This document shows, one piece after another, positions 1 to 6,068 of a DNA stretch of 7,139 nt. Made by a program: the position numbers and the translations under genes. The notes beneath the pieces are model-generated. The model saw nothing but the letters and a program-made list of their open reading frames with translations. It did no database searches and was not told where the DNA came from. The number at the start of each line of letters is the position of its first letter. The stretch's first letter is position 1. Source of the stretch: Candidatus Dormiibacterota bacterium (GTDB lineage: Bacteria; Chloroflexota; Dormibacteria; Aeolococcales; Aeolococcaceae); NCBI GenBank assembly GCA_003170875.1, contig PMYJ01000202.1:228-7366 (forward strand). Direction: 5' to 3'.

Positions 1-1237
1 CGATCCGCTCGGCGACCCGCTGGATCTGGGCGGCGGTCACGCGGCGGACTGCCGCGGCCCGGTCGTCGGGGGTCTCGAGCGGAAGTCGGGCCCGCCAGCG
101 GGTGGCGTAATAGCGGGCGCTCGCCATCGCGGTCTCCGTGGACCGGAGCATCCGCCCGACCATCGCCGACTTGGCGGCGGCCAGCTCGGTCGCGGGGACC
201 GGTCGGGCGGCGATCCGGCGCAGCTCCCGAAACGAGAGGCGCACCGCCTTGGCAGCGTCCTTGGGGCGCGTGCCGGTGGCGATCGCGAACACCCCGATGT
301 CCTCCAGGGACTCGTGGTGGGCGAAGATCGAGTAGGCGAGACCGTTTCGCTCCCGCACCGTGTGGAAGAGGCGCGACGACATCCCTCCCCCGAGGATGTA
401 GGTCATCACCGAGAGGGCGGTCCGGTCCTCGTCCAGAGTGGGGATGCCGGGCACGGCGAGGGCCATCTTGATCTGAGGCTCCTCGGACGGAGTGAACGGG
501 CGCACGTTGGCGGCGTAGCGGTCGCCGAGGCCCCACCGTGCCTGGGCACGCGGCCGTGGCTGGGCGGTCGGGACGTCGGCGAGAAGCGCCTCCGCCCGTT
601 CGGGCTCGAGCTGGGCACCGCCCGCGATGACGAGGCACATCGAGGCCGGCGCGTAGAAGGAGCGGTGGTATTCGAGGAGCTGGTCCCGGGTCGCCTTCTC
701 GATCACCCAGGGGAAGCCGGCCGCCGACCACGACACGGGCTGGTCGGCTCCGAAGGTGACGGTGCCGAGCCGGTCCCAGATCCAGCCGTCCGGATCGGCC
801 AGCCGGGCGGACAGCTCCTGGAGCACCACGTTGCGCTCCCGCTCGACCTCCTCGACCGCGAAGAGGGGCCGGCTCAGCATGTCGGTGACGATGTCGGCGA
901 GCTGGCGCATCGCCGTCGCCGGGCCCTCGGCGTAGTAGCCGACCTCCTCGGTGTCGGTGTACGCATTGGTGGAGGCGCCCAGCCGGTCGATCTCGCGGGT
1001 GATCTGCTGGGTGGTGGGCCGGTGCTCGGTCCCCTTGTAGAACATGTGCTCGAGGTAGTGGGCCAGGCCGGCCGTCTCGGCCGTCTCGTCGCGCGACCCG
1101 GCCCGGACGATCAGGAAGACGCCGACGTTGCGGCTCGCCGACGGCGCGTTGAGGAGGGTTGCGCCGTTGGAGAGGGTGGTCACCCGCGGCTCCGCCAGGG
1201 GGAGCGGGAGAGTCGAAGCTCGGGAGACGTGGGGCAA
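1..1237 (-). CDS. M16 family zinc metallopeptidase (processing-peptidase/PqqL-like), C-terminal end cut by window
   Basis: This is a zinc-dependent endopeptidase of the pitrilysin (M16) family, single-chain type of about 420-450 residues; 412 residues are visible, so only about 10-30 are missing. The inverted zinc motif HYLEH lies at residues 60-64 (zinc ligands H60 and H64, catalytic E63). The third ligand is E141, in NVVLQEL, at the usual spacing. The second M16 domain shows GGGMSSRLF (283-291) and RERNGLAYS (295-303), the typical substrate-clamp region. No signal peptide is evident, so it is probably cytoplasmic. The TTG at 1237-1235 is chosen as start because AGGAGGT sits 8 bases upstream of it. 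A GTG 18 codons further in (VTTLSNG) would give a more usual N-terminus but has no such ribosome site. It follows ahcY by 50 bases on the same strand, so co-transcription is likely. The family call is firm; the substrate is unknown. Confidence 0.9.
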   Translation of the reverse strand, partial: MPHVSRASTLPLPLAEPRVTTLSNGATLLNAPSASRNVGVFLIVRAGSRDETAETAGLAHYLEHMFYKGTEHRPTTQQITREIDRLGASTNAYTDTEEVGYYAEGPATAMRQLADIVTDMLSRPLFAVEEVERERNVVLQELSARLADPDGWIWDRLGTVTFGADQPVSWSAAGFPWVIEKATRDQLLEYHRSFYAPASMCLVIAGGAQLEPERAEALLADVPTAQPRPRAQARWGLGDRYAANVRPFTPSEEPQIKMALAVPGIPTLDEDRTALSVMTYILGGGMSSRLFHTVRERNGLAYSIFAHHESLEDIGVFAIATGTRPKDAAKAVRLSFRELRRIAARPVPATELAAAKSAMVGRMLRSTETAMASARYYATRWRARLPLETPDDRAAAVRRVTAAQIQRVAERI

Positions 1238-1245
1238 CTCTGGTG

Positions 1246-1252
1246 ACCTCCT
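1246..1252 (-). promoter_or_regulatory. Ribosome binding site of the M16 peptidase gene, inside a small hairpin
   Basis: On the minus strand AGGAGGT lies 8 bases before TTG at 1237. It is the best-spaced Shine-Dalgarno match seen in the window and decides the TTG start. It overlaps a perfect 5-bp inverted repeat, TGACC-AGGA-GGTCA (1244-1257), so the site could be partly hidden in a short RNA hairpin. Confidence 0.65.
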
Positions 1253-1287
1253 GGTCAGGTCTGATGAGCGAAAGGTACCTCGCCCGG

Positions 1288-2565
1288 TCAGGACGTGCCC
1301 GATTCCCAGGACGCCAGGTAGTGGCGTTGCTCCTCGGTGAGCACGTCGATGGCGATGCCCATGCTGGCCAGTTTGAGCGCGGCGATCGCCGCGTCGATGT
1401 CGGCCGGCACGTCGTAGACGCGGGGCTCCAGCTCGGCGTGATGACGGGCGACGTACTCGGCGCAGAGCGCCTGGTTGGCGAAGGACATGTCCATGACCGC
1501 TGCCGGGTGCCCCTCGGCGGCGGCGAGGTTCACCAGCCGCCCCTGGGCGAGCACGTTGACGCTGCGGCCGTCGCGCAGCCGGTAGGCCTCGACGTAGGGC
1601 CGGGGCCGAGTGACTCCCGAGGCCATCTCGTCGAGCGCCGCCAGGTTGATCTCGTCGTTGAAGTGGCCGCTGTTGGCGACGATGCAGCCGTCCTTCATCA
1701 GCTCGAAGTGGTGGCGGTCGATCACGTTGATGTCCCCGGTGACGGTGACGATGAAGTCCGCCTGGGGTGCCGCCTCAGCGAGCGTCATCACCCGGTAGCC
1801 GTCCATGGCGGCCTCCAGAGCCCGGACCGGGTCGACCTCGGTGACGACCACGTGGGCGCCGTGGCCGGCCGCCCGGCTTGCCAGGCCGCGCCCGCACCAG
1901 CCATAGCCGCAGACCACCAGCGTCTTGCCGGCGAGCAGGACGTTGGTGGCCCGGATCAGCCCGTCCAGGGTGCTCTGGCCGGTGCCATAGCGGTTGTCGA
2001 ACATGTGCTTGGTGAGCGCCTCGTTGACGGCCACGATCGGGAACCGCAAGGCCTTGTCGGCGGCCATGGCGCGCAACCGGATCACGCCCGTGGTGGTCTC
2101 CTCGGTTCCCGCCAGGACCTCGGGGATCAGCTCCGTTCTGGTCTTGTGCAGCTCCGCGACCAGGTCCGCGCCGTCGTCCATAGTCAGATTGGGGCGGTGA
2201 TCGAGGACCGCGTTGATGTGGTCGAAGTAGCGGGCGTTGTCCTCTCCCTTGACCGCGAAGGTGGGCACGCCGTGATGGGCGGTGAGGGCGGCGGCGACCG
2301 GGTCCTGGGTCGAAAGCGGGTTGCTGGCGCAGAGCCGGACGTCGGCGCCGCCAGCCCGCAGGGTGATGGCGAGGTTGGCCGTCTCGCTGGTGACGTGGAG
2401 ACAGGCGCCGAGCCGGAGGCCGGCCAGCGGCCGCTCCCGTTCGAAACGCTCCCGGATCAGGCCGAGCACCGGCATCTCGCGGGCCGCCCAAGCGATCAGC
2501 CGGTCGCCCTCGTCGGCCAGGGAGAGATCGGCGACGTCATATGTGGAGGTGCCTGTGCTGGTCAT
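1288..2565 (-). CDS. ahcY: Adenosylhomocysteinase (S-adenosyl-L-homocysteine hydrolase), short form
   Basis: This cytosolic NAD-dependent enzyme reversibly splits S-adenosylhomocysteine into adenosine and homocysteine, removing the product inhibitor of methyltransferases. The 425 residues contain the substrate-domain signature SNPLSTQD (81-88), MDDGADL with catalytic D131 (129-135), EETTTGV (155-161), NEALTKHMFDN with K186 and D190 (181-191), the NAD-fold glycine motif GYGWCGRG (220-227) and NSGHFNDEI (298-306). It ends in YLASWESGTS. It lacks both the roughly 40-residue insert and the KPDHYRY-like C-terminus of long-form enzymes, so it belongs to the short, archaeal/Thermotoga-like branch. 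That branch includes methanogen members reported to prefer S-inosylhomocysteine, so the exact substrate is inferred. The ATG is supported by AGGAG ending 5 bases upstream (2571-2575). It lies 73 bases after apt and 50 bases before the M16 peptidase gene. Confidence 0.96.
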   Translation of the reverse strand: MTSTGTSTYDVADLSLADEGDRLIAWAAREMPVLGLIRERFERERPLAGLRLGACLHVTSETANLAITLRAGGADVRLCASNPLSTQDPVAAALTAHHGVPTFAVKGEDNARYFDHINAVLDHRPNLTMDDGADLVAELHKTRTELIPEVLAGTEETTTGVIRLRAMAADKALRFPIVAVNEALTKHMFDNRYGTGQSTLDGLIRATNVLLAGKTLVVCGYGWCGRGLASRAAGHGAHVVVTEVDPVRALEAAMDGYRVMTLAEAAPQADFIVTVTGDINVIDRHHFELMKDGCIVANSGHFNDEINLAALDEMASGVTRPRPYVEAYRLRDGRSVNVLAQGRLVNLAAAEGHPAAVMDMSFANQALCAEYVARHHAELEPRVYDVPADIDAAIAALKLASMGIAIDVLTEEQRHYLASWESGTS

Positions 2566-2638
2566 GCCATCTCCTGGCGAAGGGTGATGCGAGTGGGTCG
2601 AACGGCCATGGTACCCGAGGGCCGGGCGCGCCCTGCGC
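2566..2638. other. Short intergenic spacer between apt and ahcY
   Basis: These 73 bases hold the ahcY ribosome site at the ahcY end and a 10-base GC palindrome, GGGCGCGCCC, near the apt stop. A weak 5-bp stem (AGGGC/GCCCT) can form on the minus strand, without a T-run. No SAH or SAM riboswitch could be recognised. The spacing is compatible with read-through from apt. Confidence 0.4.
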
Positions 2639-3187
2639 TCAGAAACGGATCAGGGAAACGTGACTCCGCTCGCCCAGGGCCTCGGCTCCGCCGAACCCGG
2701 CCAGCTCGATGAGGAACGCGATCCCCACGACCTGGCCGCCGAGCCGCTCGATCAGCTCGGCGGATGCGCGGGCCGTCCCCCCGGTCGCCAGCAGGTCGTC
2801 GACGATGAGCACTCGCTGACCCGGCCGGATGGCGTCGGCGTGGACCTCCAGCACCGCCTCGCCGTACTCCAGAGCGTAGGCGACGGAGATGGTCTGGGCC
2901 GGCAGCTTGCCCTGCTTGCGGACCGGGACGAAGCCGACCCCGAGCAGGTAGGCCAGCGCCCCTCCCAGGACGAAGCCTCGGGACTCCACTCCGACGACCA
3001 CCTCGATGTCGGCGTCGCGATAGGCCTCGACCAGCCCGTCGATGGCGGTACGGAACGCGTCGGCGTCACCGAGGAGGGTGGTGATGTCCTTGAACAGCAC
3101 TCCCTCGCGCGGGAAATCGGGCACATCCCGGATCAGCGCGCGCAGCCGCTCGCCGAGGAGGCCAGGAGGGATGGGGTCGTCGACCAT
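2639..3187 (-). CDS. apt: Adenine phosphoribosyltransferase
   Basis: This cytosolic purine-salvage enzyme converts adenine and PRPP to AMP and pyrophosphate. The 182-residue protein has the normal family length. Visible motifs are the N-terminal adenine-site segment FPREGVLFKDITTLL (25-39), ESRGF (68-72), the flexible-loop region RKQGKLP (90-96) and the type I PRPP-binding loop VLIVDDLLATGGTA (126-139). ELAGFGGAEAL (161-171) matches the C-terminal hood. The start is bounded by an in-frame TAG five codons before the ATG, and no clear Shine-Dalgarno sequence precedes it. It is the first gene of the apt-ahcY-peptidase run. Its upstream region contains the competing inverted repeats at 3201-3292, the nearest arm ending 13 bases before the start codon. 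The function is secure; regulation by that structure is inference. Confidence 0.96.
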   Translation of the reverse strand: MVDDPIPPGLLGERLRALIRDVPDFPREGVLFKDITTLLGDADAFRTAIDGLVEAYRDADIEVVVGVESRGFVLGGALAYLLGVGFVPVRKQGKLPAQTISVAYALEYGEAVLEVHADAIRPGQRVLIVDDLLATGGTARASAELIERLGGQVVGIAFLIELAGFGGAEALGERSHVSLIRF

Positions 3188-3200
3188 CGCCGCCGGATGC

Positions 3201-3292
3201 TACCAGGGGTGACGTAGCGAGGAGGGAGAGCCGCAGGCTTTTCCTCCGAACGGAGGAGCCCCTGGTACGTGGGACGAATACCGGGGACCAGG
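3201..3292. repeat. Nest of competing inverted repeats, possible RNA switch or attenuator between apt and wzm
   Basis: Fold A pairs TACCAGGGG (3201-3209) perfectly with CCCCTGGTA (3259-3267), and GGAGGGAGAGCC (3221-3232) with GGCTTTTCCTCC (3236-3247) across a GCA loop. The inner stem has 12 pairs including two G-U in plus-strand RNA. Fold B pairs TCCTCC (3242-3247) with GGAGGA (3252-3257) over a GAAC loop, and CCCCTGGTA (3259-3267) with TACCGGGG (3279-3286) with one bulged base. Each fold uses arms the other needs, so the two exclude each other. On the minus strand the inner stem of fold A has two A-C mismatches, so plus-strand RNA folds better, although the element also lies in the leader of apt. 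The pairings are read directly; function is unproven. It could instead be a palindromic intergenic repeat. Confidence 0.5.
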
Positions 3293-3320
3293 CCCATGCC
3301 ATCAGCCGCGATGGCGCGAT

Positions 3321-3329
3321 TGCTACACT
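3321..3329 (+). promoter_or_regulatory. Candidate extended -10 promoter element for the polysaccharide export operon
   Basis: TGCTACACT fits the extended -10 pattern TGnTAnnnT. No good -35 hexamer is visible at 16-18 bases upstream, as is common for extended -10 promoters. Transcription would begin near 3336, about 48 bases before the wzm ATG and at the edge of the inverted repeat 3335-3350. This is an inference from motif and position only. Confidence 0.35.
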
Positions 3330-3334
3330 GCCCC

Positions 3335-3350
3335 GTCGGCTGTGGCCGAC
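3335..3350. promoter_or_regulatory. Inverted repeat (possible operator or 5' hairpin) upstream of wzm
   Basis: GTCGGC (3335-3340) and GCCGAC (3345-3350) form a perfect 6-bp inverted repeat around TGTG. It lies between two candidate -10 elements and 33 bases before the wzm start. It could be a regulator site or a small hairpin at the 5' end of the transcript. No regulator gene is visible in the window. Confidence 0.35.
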
Positions 3351-3352
3351 AC

Positions 3353-3358
3353 TATGAT
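3353..3358 (+). promoter_or_regulatory. Alternative candidate -10 element for wzm
   Basis: TATGAT matches the -10 consensus TATAAT in five of six positions. No TTGACA-like hexamer stands at the proper distance upstream; the expected place is filled by the 3335-3350 inverted repeat. It would give a leader of only about 20 bases. It is a competing alternative to the element at 3321-3329. Confidence 0.3.
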
Positions 3359-3383
3359 TCCTCTGCACCTTTCCCGATGACCC

Positions 3384-4331
3384 ATGTCCGCAACCGCTGA
3401 CACCCGGCCGACGTTGAACGCCACCGGGATGGCGCGGCAGCCGAGCACGTTCCGCCACTACCGGCACCTGACCCTGGAGCTGGCGATCAGCCAGTTCAAG
3501 CTCCGGTACACGCAGTCGGTGCTCGGCTACCTCTGGTCGCTGCTCAAGCCGGCGATGATGTTCGCGATCACGTACTTCATCTTCGTCGACCTCTTCAAGA
3601 TCAACGACGGGACGGAGTTCTACGGCCTCCAGGTGCTGCTCGGGATCGTCGTCTGGACCTTCTTCGCCGAGTGCACCTCGTCAGCGATGCAGGCCATCGC
3701 GAGCAACGGCGGGCTGATCCGCAAGGCCTACTTCCCCCGCTCCATCCTGGTCATCGCCGCCTCGCTTTCATCGCTCTTCACCTTCTTGATCAACCTGGTG
3801 ATCGTGTTCGTCATCGCGGTGGCGCTGCATCAGATCGACATCGGGCTCCGCATCGTGGCGGTCATCCCGCTGCTCCTGGAGCTGTACTTGCTGAGCCTCG
3901 GCATCTCGCTCTTCCTCGCCGCACTCTTCGTGCAGTACCACGACGTCAGTCATCTCTGGGAGGTGCTGATGCAGGGCCTCTTCTACGGGTCGGGTGTGAT
4001 GTTCAGCCTCACCTACGTCCTGCAGCGCCTGCACCTGGCCCTGGCGGTCGGATCGACGACGCGGGTCACCCCGCACCTCCTCTGGATCATGCAGGTCATG
4101 ACCGCCAATCCCATCACGCAGATCATCGAGGATCTCCGCCACGCCTTGCTCACCCCCGTCGCCCCCTGGACGGAGCTGGTCGTGACCGGTCACCTGGCGG
4201 CCGTGAACCAGTGGGCGCCTCTGAACGCCACCTGGCTACTGCCCGTGCCGTTCCTGGTCGTGCTCCTGGTGCTGACCGTCGGGTCGCTCACCTTCCGGGC
4301 GCGAGCCCGGAACTTCGCCCAGAACCTGTGA
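3384..4331 (+). CDS. wzm: ABC-2 type polysaccharide export permease (Wzm/TagG/RfbD family)
   Basis: This is the membrane subunit of an ABC exporter for lipid-linked polysaccharide, forming the channel as a dimer with two Wzt subunits. The 315 residues begin with a polar cytoplasmic tail and an amphipathic stretch (FRHYRHLTLELAISQFKLRY, 23-42). About six hydrophobic segments follow, near 47-70, 80-100, 119-149, 155-184, 191-213 and 284-304. Family landmarks are LGYLWSLLKP (47-56), LIRKAYFPR (111-119) and NP (242-243) before the last membrane span. There is no signal peptide, as expected. The ATG at 3384 has no recognisable Shine-Dalgarno sequence; an in-frame ATG at codon 16 (3429) is possible but no better supported. 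Its stop overlaps the wzt GTG by 4 bases, so the two are translationally coupled. The exported glycan (O-antigen, teichoic acid-like or capsule) cannot be told from this gene. Confidence 0.93.
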   Translation: MSATADTRPTLNATGMARQPSTFRHYRHLTLELAISQFKLRYTQSVLGYLWSLLKPAMMFAITYFIFVDLFKINDGTEFYGLQVLLGIVVWTFFAECTSSAMQAIASNGGLIRKAYFPRSILVIAASLSSLFTFLINLVIVFVIAVALHQIDIGLRIVAVIPLLLELYLLSLGISLFLAALFVQYHDVSHLWEVLMQGLFYGSGVMFSLTYVLQRLHLALAVGSTTRVTPHLLWIMQVMTANPITQIIEDLRHALLTPVAPWTELVVTGHLAAVNQWAPLNATWLLPVPFLVVLLVLTVGSLTFRARARNFAQNL

Positions 4332-5596
4332 CCGCGACCACCACCGGCCTCGCCATCAAGGTGGAGGGCCTCTCCAAGCAGTTCCGCATCCCGCTCGACC
4401 ACAGCTCGACCCTCAAGCACCGGCTCACCCATTGGCGGAGCGCCTCGCGGTACCGGGCTCTGGATGCTCTCCGCGACATCAGCTTCGAGGTGCCGGCCGG
4501 CCAGTTCACGGGCATCATCGGGCACAACGGCTCGGGCAAGAGCACCCTGCTCAAGATCCTCGCGCGCATCTACCGTCCCGACACGGGCACGGTGACGATA
4601 GAGGGCCACGTCTCACCCTTCCTCGAGCTCGGGGTCGGCTTCAATCCCGAGCTGACGGCACGGGAGAACATCTATCTGAGCGGCGCCATCCTGGGACTGG
4701 ACAGGGCCGAACTGCATCGCCAGTTTGACGAGATCATCGGCTTCGCCGAGCTGGAGCAGTTCGTGGACCACAAGCTCAAGAACTTCTCCTCCGGGATGGA
4801 GGTCCGGCTGGCCTTCTCTCTCGCCATCCAGGCCCACGCCGAAATCCTGATGATGGACGAGGTGCTGGCAGTCGGCGACGCCTCGTTCCAGACGAAGTGC
4901 TTCGACACATTCGCCCGGTACAAGCGGGAGGGCCGCACCGTCGTGCTCGTCACCCACGAGCTGGAGGCGGTCAACACCTACTGCGACCGGGCGGTGCTGC
5001 TCGACCACGGCCGGTTGGCGGCAGACGGTTCCGCGGTGGACGTCACCGCCCAGTACCGGCGGGCCGTCGGTCTGGCGGCCGAGGCCTCCCGCCCGGCCGC
5101 GCAGGTGGAGCGTCGTGGCTCCCGAGACGTGGTGGTGACCGGCGTCCGGATGCTCGATGAGCGCGGCCTCGAGGACACCAACCCGCTGGCCGGAGCATTC
5201 GTCCGTGTCGAGCTGGGGTACCGGATACAGAACGACTCCGTCGCCGACTTCACCTGCGCGATCTGGTTGATCCGGAGTGACGGGCTGATGGTCTCGGAGG
5301 CTCGCTTTCCGGTCAGCCAGTATGCCCAGGTGGGCGCGACCCAGCGGGGGGTTGGCGGCACCATCCGATATGACATCGCCCAGCTGCCCCTGCTGGAGGG
5401 CGCCTACAGCGTCTACGTCGAGCTGCAGGGACGGCGCGACGGAGCCACCTATGACCGCCTCGACCACGCCATCCGTTTCCACGTCGTCGACAGGCGAGGC
5501 CGCAGCGGACTGATCGAGCCGGGCGGCGTCTTCTCTCTGGTGACCTCGGAGCCGCCGCTGACGGGCTGGCCGGACCAGTTCGACTCCACGGCGTAG
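4328..5596 (+). CDS. wzt: Polysaccharide ABC transporter ATP-binding protein with C-terminal glycan-recognition domain (Wzt type)
   Basis: This is the cytoplasmic ATPase partner of the permease encoded just upstream. The 422 residues have two parts. The nucleotide-binding domain (about 8-245) has Walker A GHNGSGKST (65-73), the short signature SSGME (154-158), Walker B ILMMDE (173-178) and the switch histidine H210 in LVTHE. The segment VSPFLELGVGF (95-105) is typical of the Wzt/TagH subfamily. After an alanine- and arginine-rich linker, residues about 267-406 form a beta-rich domain like Wzt-C, which in studied O-antigen exporters binds the modified non-reducing end of the glycan. The GTG start overlaps the wzm TGA (GTGA). 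The open frame continues upstream into wzm but encodes nothing Wzt-like there. The domain call is firm for the ATPase and good for the C-terminal part; cap-dependent export here is inferred. Confidence 0.93.
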   Translation: MTATTTGLAIKVEGLSKQFRIPLDHSSTLKHRLTHWRSASRYRALDALRDISFEVPAGQFTGIIGHNGSGKSTLLKILARIYRPDTGTVTIEGHVSPFLELGVGFNPELTARENIYLSGAILGLDRAELHRQFDEIIGFAELEQFVDHKLKNFSSGMEVRLAFSLAIQAHAEILMMDEVLAVGDASFQTKCFDTFARYKREGRTVVLVTHELEAVNTYCDRAVLLDHGRLAADGSAVDVTAQYRRAVGLAAEASRPAAQVERRGSRDVVVTGVRMLDERGLEDTNPLAGAFVRVELGYRIQNDSVADFTCAIWLIRSDGLMVSEARFPVSQYAQVGATQRGVGGTIRYDIAQLPLLEGAYSVYVELQGRRDGATYDRLDHAIRFHVVDRRGRSGLIEPGGVFSLVTSEPPLTGWPDQFDSTA

Positions 5597-5606
5597 GCTG
5601 AGCCAG

Positions 5607-6068
5607 ATGAGCGGTGCAGCTCCACCCAGCCCCGAGGGAGCATCGCGCTCCGGAGCCAGCCGGGCGCCCGCCCCGGACGTGCAGGCGGTCGTCGCCGAGC
5701 TGCAGGGCGAGGTCGCGCGCAACCGGACCGCCGGGGCTTACCCCGCATCCCTCATCGAGAAGCTCAACACTCCCTTCCACCCTGACGAGGGGCTCGAGCC
5801 TCCCGAGGCGCACGTGGTGGTGGAGAGCGCGCGCCCTCTGCGATCCACACGTCCGGTCGTGGGGGCCGTGACCGTCTTCTGCAAACGGGTCCAGCGGCGG
5901 CTGCTCTCCTGGTATGTCGCTCCGATCGCTCAGGATCAGAATCGATTCAATCTGGCCATCCTGCGCGAGCTGCGCGCCATCGAGCAGCGGGTGGCGCGGC
6001 TGGAGGGGTCGTCGGCACCGCCGCCGGATGAGCCGGACACGGAGACGCCGCGGCAAGGAGGCTCGTGA
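5607..6068 (+). CDS. 153-residue protein of unknown function in polysaccharide operon
   Basis: No enzyme family is recognised. The N-terminal 25 residues are rich in alanine, serine and proline and look disordered. A central part (about 26-85) is soluble. A basic-hydrophobic stretch, FCKRVQRRLLSWYVAPIAQDQ (91-111), could lie along a membrane surface. Residues 112-134 look like an amphipathic helix or short coiled coil ending in EQRVARLEG, and the tail is proline- and acid-rich. An arginine-rich WYVxPixxxQNxFN segment also occurs, from memory, near methyltransferases and glycosyltransferases of polysaccharide clusters, so a scaffold or membrane-docking role is possible. It begins 10 bases after wzt with a weak ribosome site and ends in a TGA that overlaps the GTG of a 22-codon frame. 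Codon use and position support a real gene; function is unknown. Confidence 0.75.
   Translation: MSGAAPPSPEGASRSGASRAPAPDVQAVVAELQGEVARNRTAGAYPASLIEKLNTPFHPDEGLEPPEAHVVVESARPLRSTRPVVGAVTVFCKRVQRRLLSWYVAPIAQDQNRFNLAILRELRAIEQRVARLEGSSAPPPDEPDTETPRQGGS

Noticed and set aside
2566..2638. SAH riboswitch before ahcY
   Set aside because: The 73-base spacer is short and I could not match the conserved core of SAH or SAM riboswitches; only a GC palindrome and the ribosome site are visible.
1159..2712. A 517-codon open frame on the plus strand, and a 310-codon one at 314-1246
   Set aside because: They lie antisense to ahcY and the M16 peptidase gene, have compositions typical of GC-rich antisense frames (many G, V, D, H, R), and show no family motif, whereas the minus-strand genes have complete catalytic motifs.
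3229..3242. Intrinsic terminator (AGCC-GCA-GGCT followed by TTTT) on the plus strand
   Set aside because: The stem is only 4 bp on its own and is part of the longer 12-bp stem; there is no gene just upstream on that strand to terminate.
3201..3267. tRNA-like cloverleaf, suggested by length and closing stem
   Set aside because: No anticodon arm, no GTTCGANNC T-arm and no invariant D-loop bases can be fitted.
3066..3467. A 133-codon minus-strand frame across the intergenic region
   Set aside because: It overlaps apt in another frame and the wzm start, is arginine-rich, and has no recognisable motif.
3671..4327. Upstream extension of the wzt reading frame into wzm
   Set aside because: The frame is open only because of high GC; its translation is rich in R, P, H and G with no domain, and the ATPase homology starts just after the GTG at 4328.
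4613..5722. A 369-codon minus-strand frame opposite wzt, and long minus-strand frames opposite the glycosyltransferase (5947-6927)
   Set aside because: Antisense shadows with low-complexity composition, while the plus strand encodes clear Walker and GT4 motifs.
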